The notes below the pieces were generated by a model. It did not search any database, had not been told where the DNA came from, and saw nothing but the letters and a program-made list of their open reading frames with translations. A stretch of 64,000 nt of DNA from Sideroxydans sp. CL21 (lineage in GTDB: Bacteria; Pseudomonadota; Gammaproteobacteria; Burkholderiales; Gallionellaceae): assembly GCF_902459525.1 (NCBI RefSeq), contig NZ_LR699166.1, forward strand, positions 2,306,501 to 2,370,500. Direction: 5' to 3'. Made by a program: the position numbers and the translations under genes. Shown in pieces: positions 29,952 through 38,891 of the stretch; position 1 is the first letter of the stretch; every line of letters begins with the position of its first letter.

Positions 29952-32573
29952 TTAAAGCTTGGACTTCACCCAATCGGCAACTGAGGCCAGCGCTGTAGCC
30001 AGATGTTCGGGTTGCGTGCCGCCTGCTTGCGCCATGTCCGGGCGACCGCCGCCTTTGCCGCCGACCTGTTGTGCGACAAAGTTGACCAACTCTCCCGCTT
30101 TCACTTTGCCTGTGGCATCAGCTGTTACACCGGCGATCAGGCTCACCTTGCCGTCACTCACCGAGGCCAGCAGGATCACGGCAGATTTAAGTTTATCTTT
30201 CAGCTTGTCCAGCGTTTCGCGCAACACTGCCGCATCAGCGCCTTCCAGCCTGGCGGCCAGCACTTTGACCCCGTTGATATCTTGTGCTTGCGCCAGCAAC
30301 TCGTCACCCTGGGCGGAAGCGAGTCTGGACTTCAATGCGGCCAGTTCCTTCTCCAGCGATTTTACATTGTCGAGGATTTGGCCGATGCGAGCAGCAGCTT
30401 CCTGCGGCTGCGACTTCACTGTGTCAGCCACTTGCTGCAACTGTTGCTCCTGCCGTTGTACCAGCGCCAGTGCGCCTTCGCCCGTCACTGCCTCGACACG
30501 GCGCACGCCCGCCGCCACACCGCTCTCGGCCACGATCTTGAACAGGCCGATGTCTCCGGTGCGTTTCACGTGCGTACCGCCGCACAGTTCGCGCGATGAA
30601 CCGATATCCAGCACGCGCACTTCATCGCCGTATTTTTCGCCGAACAACATCATCGCGCCGGTCTTCTGCGCATCCTCGATATTCATCACACGCGCCTGGC
30701 ATTCGGCATTGGCCAGAATTTCGGCATTCACGATGTTTTCCACTTTGCGAATCTCGGCATCCGTCATCGGTTGCGTTTGCACGAAGTCGAAACGCGTCTT
30801 GTCCGCATCAACCTGCGAACCTTTTTGTTGCACGTGGTTGCCCAGCACTTCGCGCAACGCCTTGTGCATCAAGTGCGTTGCGGAGTGGTTGCGCACCGTA
30901 CGGCTGCGCGCAGCGACATCCACCCTGGCGGCGACGCCGTTGCCCACCGTCATCTTGCCGGTCTTCACCACACCGTGATGCCCGAACACGGCAGCCTGTA
31001 TCTTCTGCGTGTCTTCCACCGCGAAGATGCCGTGCACGCTGCGCAGTTCGCCGCAGTCGCCGACCTGGCCGCCCGATTCGGCATAGAACGGAGTGTCGTC
31101 CAGTACCACCACGCCCGTGTCGCCTTCGTTCAGTTCATTCACTTCAACGCCATCCTTGTACAAGGCGAGGATGTTTCCCTTGTGCTCCAATGTGTCGTAG
31201 CCATGGAAAATGGTCGCCGGACCGGAGTATTCGAGGTTTGCCGCCATCTTGAACTTGCCTGCCGCGCGCGCCTGCTCCTTCTGACGAGCCATTGCAGTAG
31301 TGAATGCCGCTTCGTCCACTGTCACGCCACGTTCGCGGCAGATGTCGGCAGTGAGATCAAGCGGAAAACCATAAGTATCGTGCAGCTTGAATGCGGTCTC
31401 CCCGTTGAATACCTTGCTGCCCGCCTTGTCCATTTCGGCCAGGTCGGCTTCAAGGATCGCCATTCCGTGTTCGATGGTCGCAAAGAAGCGCTCCTCTTCC
31501 AGCTTGAGTATCCCCTTGATACGCGTTTGCTCTGTGGTCAACTCGGGATATGCCGCCCCCATCTGCTCCACCAGGTCTGGCACCATTCTGTAGAAGAACG
31601 CCTCGCGTGCGCCCAACTTATAACCGTGACGGATGGCACGACGTATGATGCGGCGCAGCACGTAACCGCGGCCTTCGTTGCCGGGGATCACACCGTCGGC
31701 GATCAGGAATGAGCAGGCGCGGATGTGGTCCGCCAGTACTTTGAGCGAAGGCGAATCCAGATTGGTGCAATGGGTCTCGCGTGCCGCCGCCTTGATCAGT
31801 GCCTGGAACAGGTCGATCTCGTAGTTCGCATGCACATGCTGCAGCACCGCCGAGATACGTTCCAGTCCCATGCCGGTATCCACCGAAGGCTTGGGCAGCG
31901 GATGCATCACGCCCGCCTCGTCGCGGTTGAACTGCATGAACACGTTGTTCCAGATCTCGATGAAGCGGTCGCCGTCTTCGCCGGGACTGCCGGGAGGGCC
32001 GCCGGGGATGTGCTCTCCGTGGTCGTAGAAGATTTCGGTGCAGGGGCCGCAAGGGCCAGTATCGCCCATCATCCAGAAATTGTCGGACGCATAACGCGCA
32101 CCCTTGTTGTCGCCGATGCGGATCACGCGCTCGGCCGGCATCCCGATCTCTTTGGTCCAGATGTCATAAGCCTCGTCGTCCTCGGCATACACGGTGACGG
32201 TGAGTTTGTCCTTGGGCAGCTTGAACACCACCGTGAGCAGTTCCCACGCATAATTGATGGCGTCGCGCTTGAAATAATCGCCGAAACTGAAGTTACCCAA
32301 CATCTCGAAGAAGGTATGGTGCCGTGCGGTATAGCCGACGTTTTCCAGGTCGTTGTGCTTGCCGCCGGCACGCACGCACTTCTGCGAAGTCGTGGCGCGA
32401 GTGTAGGGACGCTTGTCGAAACCAAGGAATACGTCCTTGAACTGGTTCATGCCCGCGTTGGTGAACAACAGCGTCGGGTCTTCGTGCGGGACCAGCGAAC
32501 TGGAGGCAACTATCGTATGGCCTTTGGAGGCAAAATAATCGAGGAACTTCTGGCGGATTTCGCTGCTTTTCAT
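29952..32573 (-). CDS. alaS: Alanyl-tRNA synthetase
   Basis: 873 residues, full length for a bacterial AlaRS. The class II catalytic core is at the N-terminus ([30 protein letters not shown]). The editing domain has [11 protein letters not shown] and the zinc-site CGGTHV, and the C-terminal C-Ala domain has a coiled coil before it (~residues 715-760) and a [12 protein letters not shown] glycine-rich end. It charges tRNA-Ala and clears misacylated Ser and Gly. It is on the same strand as recX, with a 92-base gap that holds a probable terminator. Confidence 0.97.
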   Translation of the reverse strand: MKSSEIRQKFLDYFASKGHTIVASSSLVPHEDPTLLFTNAGMNQFKDVFLGFDKRPYTRATTSQKCVRAGGKHNDLENVGYTARHHTFFEMLGNFSFGDYFKRDAINYAWELLTVVFKLPKDKLTVTVYAEDDEAYDIWTKEIGMPAERVIRIGDNKGARYASDNFWMMGDTGPCGPCTEIFYDHGEHIPGGPPGSPGEDGDRFIEIWNNVFMQFNRDEAGVMHPLPKPSVDTGMGLERISAVLQHVHANYEIDLFQALIKAAARETHCTNLDSPSLKVLADHIRACSFLIADGVIPGNEGRGYVLRRIIRRAIRHGYKLGAREAFFYRMVPDLVEQMGAAYPELTTEQTRIKGILKLEEERFFATIEHGMAILEADLAEMDKAGSKVFNGETAFKLHDTYGFPLDLTADICRERGVTVDEAAFTTAMARQKEQARAAGKFKMAANLEYSGPATIFHGYDTLEHKGNILALYKDGVEVNELNEGDTGVVVLDDTPFYAESGGQVGDCGELRSVHGIFAVEDTQKIQAAVFGHHGVVKTGKMTVGNGVAARVDVAARSRTVRNHSATHLMHKALREVLGNHVQQKGSQVDADKTRFDFVQTQPMTDAEIRKVENIVNAEILANAECQARVMNIEDAQKTGAMMLFGEKYGDEVRVLDIGSSRELCGGTHVKRTGDIGLFKIVAESGVAAGVRRVEAVTGEGALALVQRQEQQLQQVADTVKSQPQEAAARIGQILDNVKSLEKELAALKSRLASAQGDELLAQAQDINGVKVLAARLEGADAAVLRETLDKLKDKLKSAVILLASVSDGKVSLIAGVTADATGKVKAGELVNFVAQQVGGKGGGRPDMAQAGGTQPEHLATALASVADWVKSKL

Positions 32574-32609
32574 CTGGACACCAATCGACGCGATTTATTC
32601 AATAAATAC

Positions 32610-32626
32610 GCCGCCCGAATGGCGGC
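32610..32626 (-). terminator. Probable terminator between recX and alaS
   Basis: A six-base GC stem, GCCGCC (32610-32615) with GGCGGC (32621-32626) and a five-base loop, lies 40 bases past the recX stop. On the minus strand it is followed by GTATTTATTG, a weak T-rich tail, so termination may be partial. Confidence 0.45.
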
Positions 32627-32665
32627 ATCAAGGCATGAATCATACCATTTGATGCCCTTGTCCTG

Positions 32666-33193
32666 TCAGTCCTCCCCCGTTGCGGAGGAAAGTTTCAGGA
32701 CCTTGAAGATCACATCCATGGAAAACCCGCGCGATTGCAGAAACCGCACCTGTTTGGCTTTTTCCTTGGCATCCTGAGGCTGGATACCGAACTTCCTGTG
32801 CCACACCTCGCGCGCCGCATCCAGTTCGGTTTCTTTCAGTTGCGGCAGGGTTTCGGCGATCAGATCTTCGGCGATGCCTTTCTGGCGGAGTTCGTGGGCG
32901 ATGCGCTGGGTGCCGAAACGACCGCGCTTGGCGTCCACCCATTGCGTGGCGGCGCGCGCATCGGAGAGCCAGTTACGTTTTTCCAGCTCGTCCAGCACGG
33001 CATCGAGGTCTTCGCCTTCCTGAACGTAAGGCTGCAACTTGGTGTGCAACTCTGCCCGGCTATGCTCGCGCCGCGCCAGATAGCGCATGGCGCGAACACG
33101 CAGGCTTAACTCAGGCTTGTTCCTCAACTGCTTTAGATCCTGCCTTGGCGCTGGATTTTTCGCTTCCTTTCGCAGTCGTTTTTTCGACGACAT
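32666..33193 (-). CDS. recX: RecA regulatory protein RecX
   Basis: 175 residues from the ATG at 33193. RecX binds in the RecA filament groove and limits filament growth. The three-helix repeats are recognisable ([54 protein letters not shown]). The start is uncertain: the ATG at 33193 implies an 83-base overlap with recA, whereas the next ATG at 33085 would cut into the first conserved helix ([17 protein letters not shown]). I kept the upstream start for that reason, but the first ~28 residues are basic and low in conservation and might not be translated. Position directly after recA is the family norm. Confidence 0.88.
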   Translation of the reverse strand: MSSKKRLRKEAKNPAPRQDLKQLRNKPELSLRVRAMRYLARREHSRAELHTKLQPYVQEGEDLDAVLDELEKRNWLSDARAATQWVDAKRGRFGTQRIAHELRQKGIAEDLIAETLPQLKETELDAAREVWHRKFGIQPQDAKEKAKQVRFLQSRGFSMDVIFKVLKLSSATGED

Positions 33194-34190
33194 CCAGTTT
33201 CGCCACGCCGACAGCTTCGCGTATGCTGTTTTCGATCTCGGCAGCGATATCCGGATTGGCCTTCAGGAATTCACGCGCGTTGTCCTTGCCCTGGCCGATT
33301 TTTTCTCCCTTGTAGGCGTACCAGGCACCGGATTTCTCGACCAGTTTGTGCAACACGCCCAGTTCGACGATCTCGCCTTCACGCGAAATACCTTCCCCGT
33401 ACAAAATGTCGAAATTAGCTTCGCGGAACGGGGGGGCGACCTTGTTCTTGACCACTTTGACGCGGGTCTCATTGCCGATGACTTCGTCGCCCTTCTTGAT
33501 CGCGCCGGTGCGGCGGATATCCATACGCACGGAGGCATAGAACTTGAGCGCGTTGCCGCCGGTAGTGGTTTCGGGGTTGCCGAACATCACGCCGATCTTC
33601 ATGCGGATCTGGTTGATGAAAATGACCATGGTATTGGAGCGGTTGATGTTGGCGGTGAGCTTGCGCAGGGCTTGCGACATCAACCGCGCATGCAGGCCCA
33701 TCTGCGCATCGCCCATTTCGCCTTCGATTTCGGCTTTGGGGGTCAGGGCGGCAACGGAGTCCACCACCACGATATCCACGGAACCGGAGCGCACCAGCAT
33801 GTCGACGATTTCCAGCGCCTGTTCGCCGTTGTCCGGCTGCGAGATCAGGAGATCTTCTACCCTGACGCCCAGTTTCTGCGCGTACTGTGGGTCAAGCGCG
33901 TGTTCCGCGTCGATGAAAGCGGCGGTGCCGCCGAGTTTTTGCATCTCGGCGATGACTTGCAGGGTAAGCGTGGTTTTGCCGGAAGATTCCGGGCCGTAGA
34001 TCTCGATCACGCGACCGCGCGGCAAACCGCCTACGCCCAACGCGATGTCCAGCCCCAGCGAACCGGTGGAGACCACCTCGACATCCTTGATCGCTTCGCC
34101 CTCGGCCAGACGCATGATGGAACCCTTGCCGAACTGTTTTTCAATCTGGCTCAGGGCCGCCGCGAGTGCCTTGCTCTTGTTGTCATCCAT
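33111..34190 (-). CDS. recA: Recombinase RecA
   Basis: 359 residues. RecA forms ATP-dependent filaments on single-stranded DNA for strand exchange and triggers LexA self-cleavage. Walker A (GPESSGKT), Walker B ([12 protein letters not shown]), the L1/L2 DNA-binding loops ([27 protein letters not shown]) and a C-terminal tail rich in Lys, Ala and Glu are all visible. It is followed by recX and preceded by an 85-base gap carrying a candidate promoter and a GAAC-N4-GTTC palindrome. Confidence 0.98.
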   Translation of the reverse strand: MDDNKSKALAAALSQIEKQFGKGSIMRLAEGEAIKDVEVVSTGSLGLDIALGVGGLPRGRVIEIYGPESSGKTTLTLQVIAEMQKLGGTAAFIDAEHALDPQYAQKLGVRVEDLLISQPDNGEQALEIVDMLVRSGSVDIVVVDSVAALTPKAEIEGEMGDAQMGLHARLMSQALRKLTANINRSNTMVIFINQIRMKIGVMFGNPETTTGGNALKFYASVRMDIRRTGAIKKGDEVIGNETRVKVVKNKVAPPFREANFDILYGEGISREGEIVELGVLHKLVEKSGAWYAYKGEKIGQGKDNAREFLKANPDIAAEIENSIREAVGVAKLDVVEKTTAKGSEKSSAKAGSKAVEEQA

Positions 34191-34224
34191 TTACGTTACC
34201 CCTTTCAAAAATTCGATGGGGCAG

Positions 34225-34266
34225 ATTGTGGCACAACAATTCGGACTTGTACAGAACGTTCGTTCT
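34225..34266 (-). promoter_or_regulatory. Candidate recA promoter with GAAC-N4-GTTC palindrome
   Basis: Reading leftward, TGTACA (34248-34253) and CACAAT (34225-34230), each matching the sigma-70 consensus at four of six bases, are 17 bases apart. Just upstream, AGAACG-TT-CGTTCT (34253-34266) is a perfect 14-base palindrome overlapping the -35 edge. It contains GAAC-N4-GTTC, a spacing known for LexA boxes of Gram-positive bacteria rather than the E. coli CTGT-N8-ACAG, which I could not find here. Its role as an SOS operator is inferred from position. Confidence 0.4.
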
Positions 34267-34275
34267 CTTTATATT

Positions 34276-34824
34276 TCAAACGATCTTAGTGCTGTTATTC
34301 AAAATGTTAACAACACCTTGCAGGGCGATTTGCACCGATTTCGCGCGCACCGCATCGCGGTCGCCGGAAAGCTGATGGCAAGCCGTGCGCACGGTATCGT
34401 TGGTCGCCCAGGCGAACCAGACCATGCCGACCGGCTTTTCCGGCGAGCCGCCGGTGGGCCCGGCAACGCCGCTCACCGAGACCGCCACCTGGGCGCGGCT
34501 GTATTGCAACGCACCGTCCGCCATTTCGCGCACCGTCTGCTCGCTCACGGCGCCATGCGCCTCCAGCGTATCCGGTGATACGCCCAGCATTTCTTCTTTC
34601 GCACCGTTGGAGTAAGTCACGAAGCCGCGATCAAACCAGTCGGAACTGCCCGATATCATGGTAACCGCCTGCGCCACACCACCACCCGTGCAGGATTCCG
34701 CCGTCACCAGCATCATGCCATGCTGCTTGAGCGCGGCGCCAACCTGCTGCGCCAACAGTTTCCCCGAATCCTGTCCGCCTGCAACTGCGGGACGCGCCCT
34801 CTTCTTTGCCCGCTTCATCTTCAT
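34276..34824 (-). CDS. pncC: Nicotinamide-nucleotide amidase (CinA C-terminal domain family)
   Basis: 182 residues containing a single CinA C-terminal domain: TAESCTGGGVAQAVT with the catalytic Ser, GFVTYSNGAKEEMLGV, and VSVSGVAGPTGGSPEKPVG. The enzyme deamidates nicotinamide mononucleotide in NAD recycling. The first ~17 residues are a basic Lys/Arg-rich tail that may not belong to the core fold. Its start overlaps the metZ stop by four bases, and it ends just before the recA promoter region. Confidence 0.92.
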   Translation of the reverse strand: MKMKRAKKRARPAVAGGQDSGKLLAQQVGAALKQHGMMLVTAESCTGGGVAQAVTMISGSSDWFDRGFVTYSNGAKEEMLGVSPDTLEAHGAVSEQTVREMADGALQYSRAQVAVSVSGVAGPTGGSPEKPVGMVWFAWATNDTVRTACHQLSGDRDAVRAKSVQIALQGVVNILNNSTKIV

Positions 34825-35987
34825 AACCCCCTGACCAGGTCGTTCTGGATATCGATTACCGCTTCCAGACCTACCGCAATGCGGATCAGCCCGTCACCGA
34901 TGCCCGCCGCCGCCCGCGCTTCGGGCGAGATGCGCGCATGCGTCGTGGTCGCCGGATGGGTGATGGTGGTCTTGGTGTCGCCCAGGTTCGCGGTGATGGA
35001 AAGCAACTTGGTGTTGTCGATGACGCTCCAGGCAGCAGCCTTGCCGCCCTTCACCTCGAACGCCACGATACCGCCGCCGGTCTTTTGCTGTTTCTGCGCC
35101 AGTGCATATTGCGGGTGCGACGGCAGGCCGGGATAGAACACGCGCGCCACATTGGGCTGCTTCTCCAGCCATTGCGCCAGTTGCAGTGCATTCGCGCTGT
35201 GCGCGTCCATGCGCAGCTTGAGTGTCTCGATCCCTTTCAGGAACACCCACGCGTTGAACGCACTCATGGTCGGGCCGGTGGTGCGCAAGAAACCGTACAC
35301 AGGCTCCATCAATTTTTTGCTGCCCAGCACCGCGCCACCCAGCACGCGTCCCTGGCCATCAATGTACTTGGTCGCGGAATGGATCACGATGTCCGCCCCC
35401 AGCTCCAGCGGCTTTTGCAAGATGGGCGTGCAGAAACAGTTGTCCACTGCCAGCAGCGCGCCGCAGGATTTCGCCACCGCAGCAATCGCCGCGATATCGG
35501 AAATCTCGGTCAGCGGATTGGACGGCGTCTCCAGAAAGAACAGCTTGGTATTCGTGCGCACCGCTGCCTGCCATTGCCCGACATCGGTGGCGGAAACGAA
35601 AGTCGTTTCCACCCCGAATTTTTTCAGTACGTTGTTGAACAGGTTCACCGTCGAACCGAAGATGCTCTGCGACGCAACCACATGGTCGCCTGCCTTGAGC
35701 AAGCCCATGCAGGCGGACAGGATGGCGGACATGCCGGATGACGTCGCCACGCATTGCTCTGCACCTTCCAGCGCGGCCAGTCGCTCCTCGAACATGGTGA
35801 CAGTGGGATTGGTAAAACGCGAGTAGATGTTGCCCGGCTCCTCGCCGATGAAGCGTTTTGCTGCCTGTTCCGCGCTGTCGAAGGTAAAGCTGGAAGTCAG
35901 GAACAGCGCCTCGCTGTGCTCATGGAACTGGCTGTGCACGCTGCCCGCGCGCAGCGCCAGCGTTTCCGGTTGGTATGATTCGGTCAT
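34821..35987 (-). CDS. metZ: O-succinylhomoserine sulfhydrylase
   Basis: 388 residues, Cys/Met-metabolism PLP family. MetZ makes homocysteine directly from O-succinylhomoserine and sulfide, bypassing cystathionine. The PLP lysine is Lys207 in IHSATKYIDGQGR; SSGMSAI (cofactor-phosphate region) and DNCFCTP are family segments. The GxVLGG context and the missing cystathionine-lyase features favour MetZ over MetB/MetC. AAGGA lies before the ATG. Its leader carries a SAM-II riboswitch and a terminator, so high SAM should reduce its expression. Confidence 0.93.
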   Translation of the reverse strand: MTESYQPETLALRAGSVHSQFHEHSEALFLTSSFTFDSAEQAAKRFIGEEPGNIYSRFTNPTVTMFEERLAALEGAEQCVATSSGMSAILSACMGLLKAGDHVVASQSIFGSTVNLFNNVLKKFGVETTFVSATDVGQWQAAVRTNTKLFFLETPSNPLTEISDIAAIAAVAKSCGALLAVDNCFCTPILQKPLELGADIVIHSATKYIDGQGRVLGGAVLGSKKLMEPVYGFLRTTGPTMSAFNAWVFLKGIETLKLRMDAHSANALQLAQWLEKQPNVARVFYPGLPSHPQYALAQKQQKTGGGIVAFEVKGGKAAAWSVIDNTKLLSITANLGDTKTTITHPATTTHARISPEARAAAGIGDGLIRIAVGLEAVIDIQNDLVRGL

Positions 35988-36030
35988 GTTCTTCGTCCTT
36001 GCGGCCTGTCCACGCCGACAGTGCCGCCAA

Positions 36031-36066
36031 TAAAAAACCCGGAAAGCTTAGCGCTAAACCGGGTTT
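36031..36066 (-). terminator. Intrinsic terminator between the SAM-II aptamer and metZ
   Basis: On the minus strand AAACCCGG (36059-36066) pairs with CCGGGTTT (36035-36042) and is followed by a run of Ts. The loop contains TTTAGCGCTAA. The TTTAGC of this loop (36053-36058) is complementary to GCTAAA of the aptamer (36074-36079), so an alternative antiterminator pairing is possible when SAM is absent. Confidence 0.8.
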
Positions 36067-36123
36067 CCCTCGCTTTAGCAGTATTTGTAACGCGCCCGCA
36101 AGCTGTTCCTCAAATCGGCGCAG
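36067..36123 (-). ncRNA. SAM-II (SAM-alpha) riboswitch aptamer upstream of metZ
   Basis: Read on the minus strand, the segment carries the SAM-II landmarks in order: a GCGC P1 arm (36118-36121) followed by CGATTTG, then CTTGC in the loop, the returning GCGC arm with GTTACAAAT, and GCTAAAGCGAGG at the 3' end. This matches the SAM-II class I remember from metA, metX and metZ leaders of alphaproteobacteria, where the 3' GCTAAA strand closes the pseudoknot over SAM. It lies in the 174-base gap after purF and before metZ, the expected gene for this class. Pairing was checked by eye only. Confidence 0.85.
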
Positions 36124-36127
36124 ACAG

Positions 36128-36157
36128 AAAGTAACACCCTCCGCCGCGAATTGTCAA
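36128..36157 (-). promoter_or_regulatory. Candidate sigma-70 promoter for metZ
   Basis: A perfect minus-strand -35 TTGACA (36152-36157) is followed after 18 bases by TACTTT (36128-36133), a weak -10. Transcription from it would begin just upstream of the SAM-II aptamer, which would then be the very 5' end of the metZ message. It begins five bases after the purF stop. Confidence 0.45.
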
Positions 36158-36161
36158 CGCA

Positions 36162-37688
36162 TCACATTGAGCTCGCGCTCATCACCAAATCCAGTTCCAG
36201 CTGGTCCTCTTCCAGGGTCTTGTTCGCTTTGCCGCCCGCACGCGCGGCTTCGACACGATCCAGATAGTCGGCCGTGATGTCGCCGGTGATGTATTCGCCG
36301 TCGAAACAGGAGCAGTCGAATTTGGTGATATTCGGGTTGCACTTCTGCACCGCCGCCTTCAGGTCGTCGAGATCCTGGTAGATAATGCGGTCGGCGCTGA
36401 TCTCGCGGCAGATCTCTTCGTCGGTGCGGCCGGTGGCGATGAGTTCCTTGCGGCTGGGCATGTCGATGCCGTAAACGTTGGGGAATTTCACGGGTGGTGC
36501 GGCGGACGCGAAATACACTTTGCGCGCCCCGGCATCGCGCGCCATTTGCACGATCTCGCGGCTGGTGGTGCCGCGCACGATGGAATCGTCCACCAGCAGC
36601 ACGTTCTTGCCCTTGAATTCGACGCTGATGGCATTGAGCTTCTGGCGCACTGATTTCTTGCGCATCGCCTGACCCGGCATGATGAAGGTGCGGCCGATGT
36701 AGCGGTTCTTCACGAACCCTTCGCGGAACGGGATGCCGAGATGGTTGGCCAATTGCAGCGCACTGGGGCGGCTGGAATCGGGGATGGGAATCACCACGTC
36801 GATGTCGTGATCCGGCCATTCGCGCAGAAGCTTTTCCGCCAGGTATTCACCCATGTTCAGGCGCGTCTCGTACACCGAGATGCCGTCGATCATCGAATCG
36901 GGGCGTGCGAAATAGACATACTCGAAGATGCAGGGATTCAGTTCCGCATGCTGGGCACACTGCTGGCTGTGGAAGTTGCCGTCGAGATCGATGAACACCG
37001 CTTCTCCCGGCGCGATGTCGCGCAAGAACTTGAAGCCCAGCGTATCCAGCGCGACGCTTTCGGACGCCACCAGATAATCAACACCTTTATCCGTATTGGC
37101 CGAGCCCACCACCAGCGGCCGGATGCCGTGTGTATCGCGGAATGCCAGCAAACCGTAACCCGAGATCATCGCTACCACCGCATATGCGCCGCGACAGCGG
37201 CGATGCACGGCGGCAACCGCAGCAAAAATGATCTTTGGATCGAGACGAAAGTTCGTCGCATTCGCTTGCAGTTCGTGTGCCAGCACATTGAGCAGCACTT
37301 CCGAATCCGAGTTTGTGTTCACATGGCGCATGTCATCGAGAAACAATTCCTTTTGTAGCTGCGCCGTGTTGGTGAGGTTGCCGTTGTGCCCGAGCACCAC
37401 GCCGAACGGCGAGTTCACGTAGAACGGTTGCGCCTCGTTGTGATCGACAGCGGAGCCTGCCGTCGGATATCGCACATGGGCGATGCCGGCATTGCCGGTC
37501 AGCGCGCGCATGTTGCGGGTGCGGAACACATCGTGTGCAAGCCCGTTGCCTTTATGCAAATGGAAGGTATTGCGCTCCAGCGTGGCAATGCCTGCCGCAT
37601 CCTGCCCGCGATGTTGCAACACTTGCAGCCCGTCATACAGCAATTGATTGACCGGACTTTGCGAAACGACACCTAGAATCCCACACAT
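36162..37688 (-). CDS. purF: Amidophosphoribosyltransferase
   Basis: 508 residues. PurF makes phosphoribosylamine from PRPP and glutamine, the committed step of purine synthesis. Cys2 (MCGILGVV) becomes the N-terminal glutaminase nucleophile after Met removal, so no propeptide is present. The PRPP site is [13 protein letters not shown]; the C-terminal part has [15 protein letters not shown]. It sits after cvpA, the classical cvpA-purF pair, 34 bases apart, and before the separately controlled metZ. Confidence 0.97.
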   Translation of the reverse strand: MCGILGVVSQSPVNQLLYDGLQVLQHRGQDAAGIATLERNTFHLHKGNGLAHDVFRTRNMRALTGNAGIAHVRYPTAGSAVDHNEAQPFYVNSPFGVVLGHNGNLTNTAQLQKELFLDDMRHVNTNSDSEVLLNVLAHELQANATNFRLDPKIIFAAVAAVHRRCRGAYAVVAMISGYGLLAFRDTHGIRPLVVGSANTDKGVDYLVASESVALDTLGFKFLRDIAPGEAVFIDLDGNFHSQQCAQHAELNPCIFEYVYFARPDSMIDGISVYETRLNMGEYLAEKLLREWPDHDIDVVIPIPDSSRPSALQLANHLGIPFREGFVKNRYIGRTFIMPGQAMRKKSVRQKLNAISVEFKGKNVLLVDDSIVRGTTSREIVQMARDAGARKVYFASAAPPVKFPNVYGIDMPSRKELIATGRTDEEICREISADRIIYQDLDDLKAAVQKCNPNITKFDCSCFDGEYITGDITADYLDRVEAARAGGKANKTLEEDQLELDLVMSASSM

Positions 37689-37722
37689 ATACGTTTATGC
37701 TTCCCAGTTGAAATTGATCAGT

Positions 37723-38202
37723 CTATTTCCGCGCCGCATCTTCCGGCAAATAATCTTTGGCATACAGGGCCGCTTCCTGCAACGGCTTGCTCGACAAGGC
37801 ATTGCGCCAGAACGGCAACTGCGGCAGATCGGTCAACCCGCCCAGCCACACCAGCGCGATCACCACCAGACCGCCGCGCAACATGCCGAATATCGCACCG
37901 AACTTGCCATCCATCCCGGACAGGCCGGCGAACTTCGCGAGCCGCGCCAGAAACCAGGCGAACAACGCAGCCACGATCAGCGTTGCGATAAACAGGGCCG
38001 CAAATGCCGCCGCCGAGCGGATGTTCTGCTCGCCCACCGCCAGGGGTACATACGGTAACGCCTGTGCCGAAAAGGTTCGCGCCACAATGTAGGCTGCGAC
38101 CCAGCCGATCAGCGAGAACAGCTCATACATGAAACCGCGCCACCAGCCCACCAATGCGGACAACAGGATGATCGCAATGACCGCGTAATCAAACGAAGTC
38201 AC
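37723..38202 (-). CDS. cvpA: CvpA family inner-membrane protein
   Basis: 159 residues with four hydrophobic segments and the N-terminal signature FDYAVIAIILLSALVGWWRG. CvpA is needed for colicin V export in E. coli and has been linked to envelope homeostasis and bile resistance; its biochemical role is not settled. It is eight bases after dedD and 34 before purF. Confidence 0.92.
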   Translation of the reverse strand: MTSFDYAVIAIILLSALVGWWRGFMYELFSLIGWVAAYIVARTFSAQALPYVPLAVGEQNIRSAAAFAALFIATLIVAALFAWFLARLAKFAGLSGMDGKFGAIFGMLRGGLVVIALVWLGGLTDLPQLPFWRNALSSKPLQEAALYAKDYLPEDAARK

Positions 38203-38210
38203 AAACTAAC

Positions 38211-38873
38211 CTATTCGAGGTTGAGCACATTGGAATGTGTGCCCTGTTTTTCAAGTTTGCTCTTGATCTTTTCTGCGGCTTCGCGTGTCGGGTAACTGCC
38301 TATACGCACGCGTACGACGCCGCCCGCTTTCTCTGTGTAAGCGTGATAACCCTGTTTGCTCAGCTTGGCTTGCAAGATCCTGGCGGTATCCGCATTGGCG
38401 AAGGCACCGGCTTGCAATACCCAGCCCGTCTTCGGCACTGCCTGTGCGGCGTGCTTGCTCTCGACTTTGGGCTTGGATTCAGGCTTGGACTTTACATCCT
38501 GCTTGGGTTTGCTCACCGCCTGAGCTGGCGCAACAGGCTTTGCAACCGGGGAAAGCACAATTGCCGCAACAGGCGCAGAAGTGGCTACGGGTGCAGAGGC
38601 AACTACCGGTGCACTTGCCGCGTCGGAGGTCGCAGCTACTGCAGAAGCCATCTTGTCCAATTCCGGCAAGTTGATCTTGGGCTGGAAATCGCCTGCGCTG
38701 TCTTTGTTCGGAATGCGCAATTCGATGTCGTTGCCCGCCTTGGGTGCGGGCTCGCTGTCGAACACCACCGGCAGCAAAACCACCACCAGCAAAACCAGCG
38801 CCACTGCACCGATCAAGCGGCGTCTCGTCTGCCGCCTCAAATTGAATTCTTCTTCCGTCGTCTGTTTTGCCAT
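38211..38873 (-). CDS. dedD: SPOR-domain cell-division protein (DedD-like)
   Basis: 220 residues. A basic cytoplasmic N-terminus, one transmembrane helix (about residues 20-40), a periplasmic linker rich in Ala, Pro, Val and Lys (~95-145), and a C-terminal SPOR domain (~147-220: WVLQAGAFANADTA ... VRVRIGSYPTREAAE). SPOR domains bind denuded glycan strands at the septum. Architecture and position between folC and cvpA match DedD. Confidence 0.9.
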   Translation of the reverse strand: MAKQTTEEEFNLRRQTRRRLIGAVALVLLVVVLLPVVFDSEPAPKAGNDIELRIPNKDSAGDFQPKINLPELDKMASAVAATSDAASAPVVASAPVATSAPVAAIVLSPVAKPVAPAQAVSKPKQDVKSKPESKPKVESKHAAQAVPKTGWVLQAGAFANADTARILQAKLSKQGYHAYTEKAGGVVRVRIGSYPTREAAEKIKSKLEKQGTHSNVLNLE

Positions 38874-38891
38874 TGCGCTATGCCTGAAAGG

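Noticed and set aside
34191-34275. E. coli-type LexA box upstream of recA
   Set aside because: A CTGT half-site occurs but no ACAG at the required spacing.
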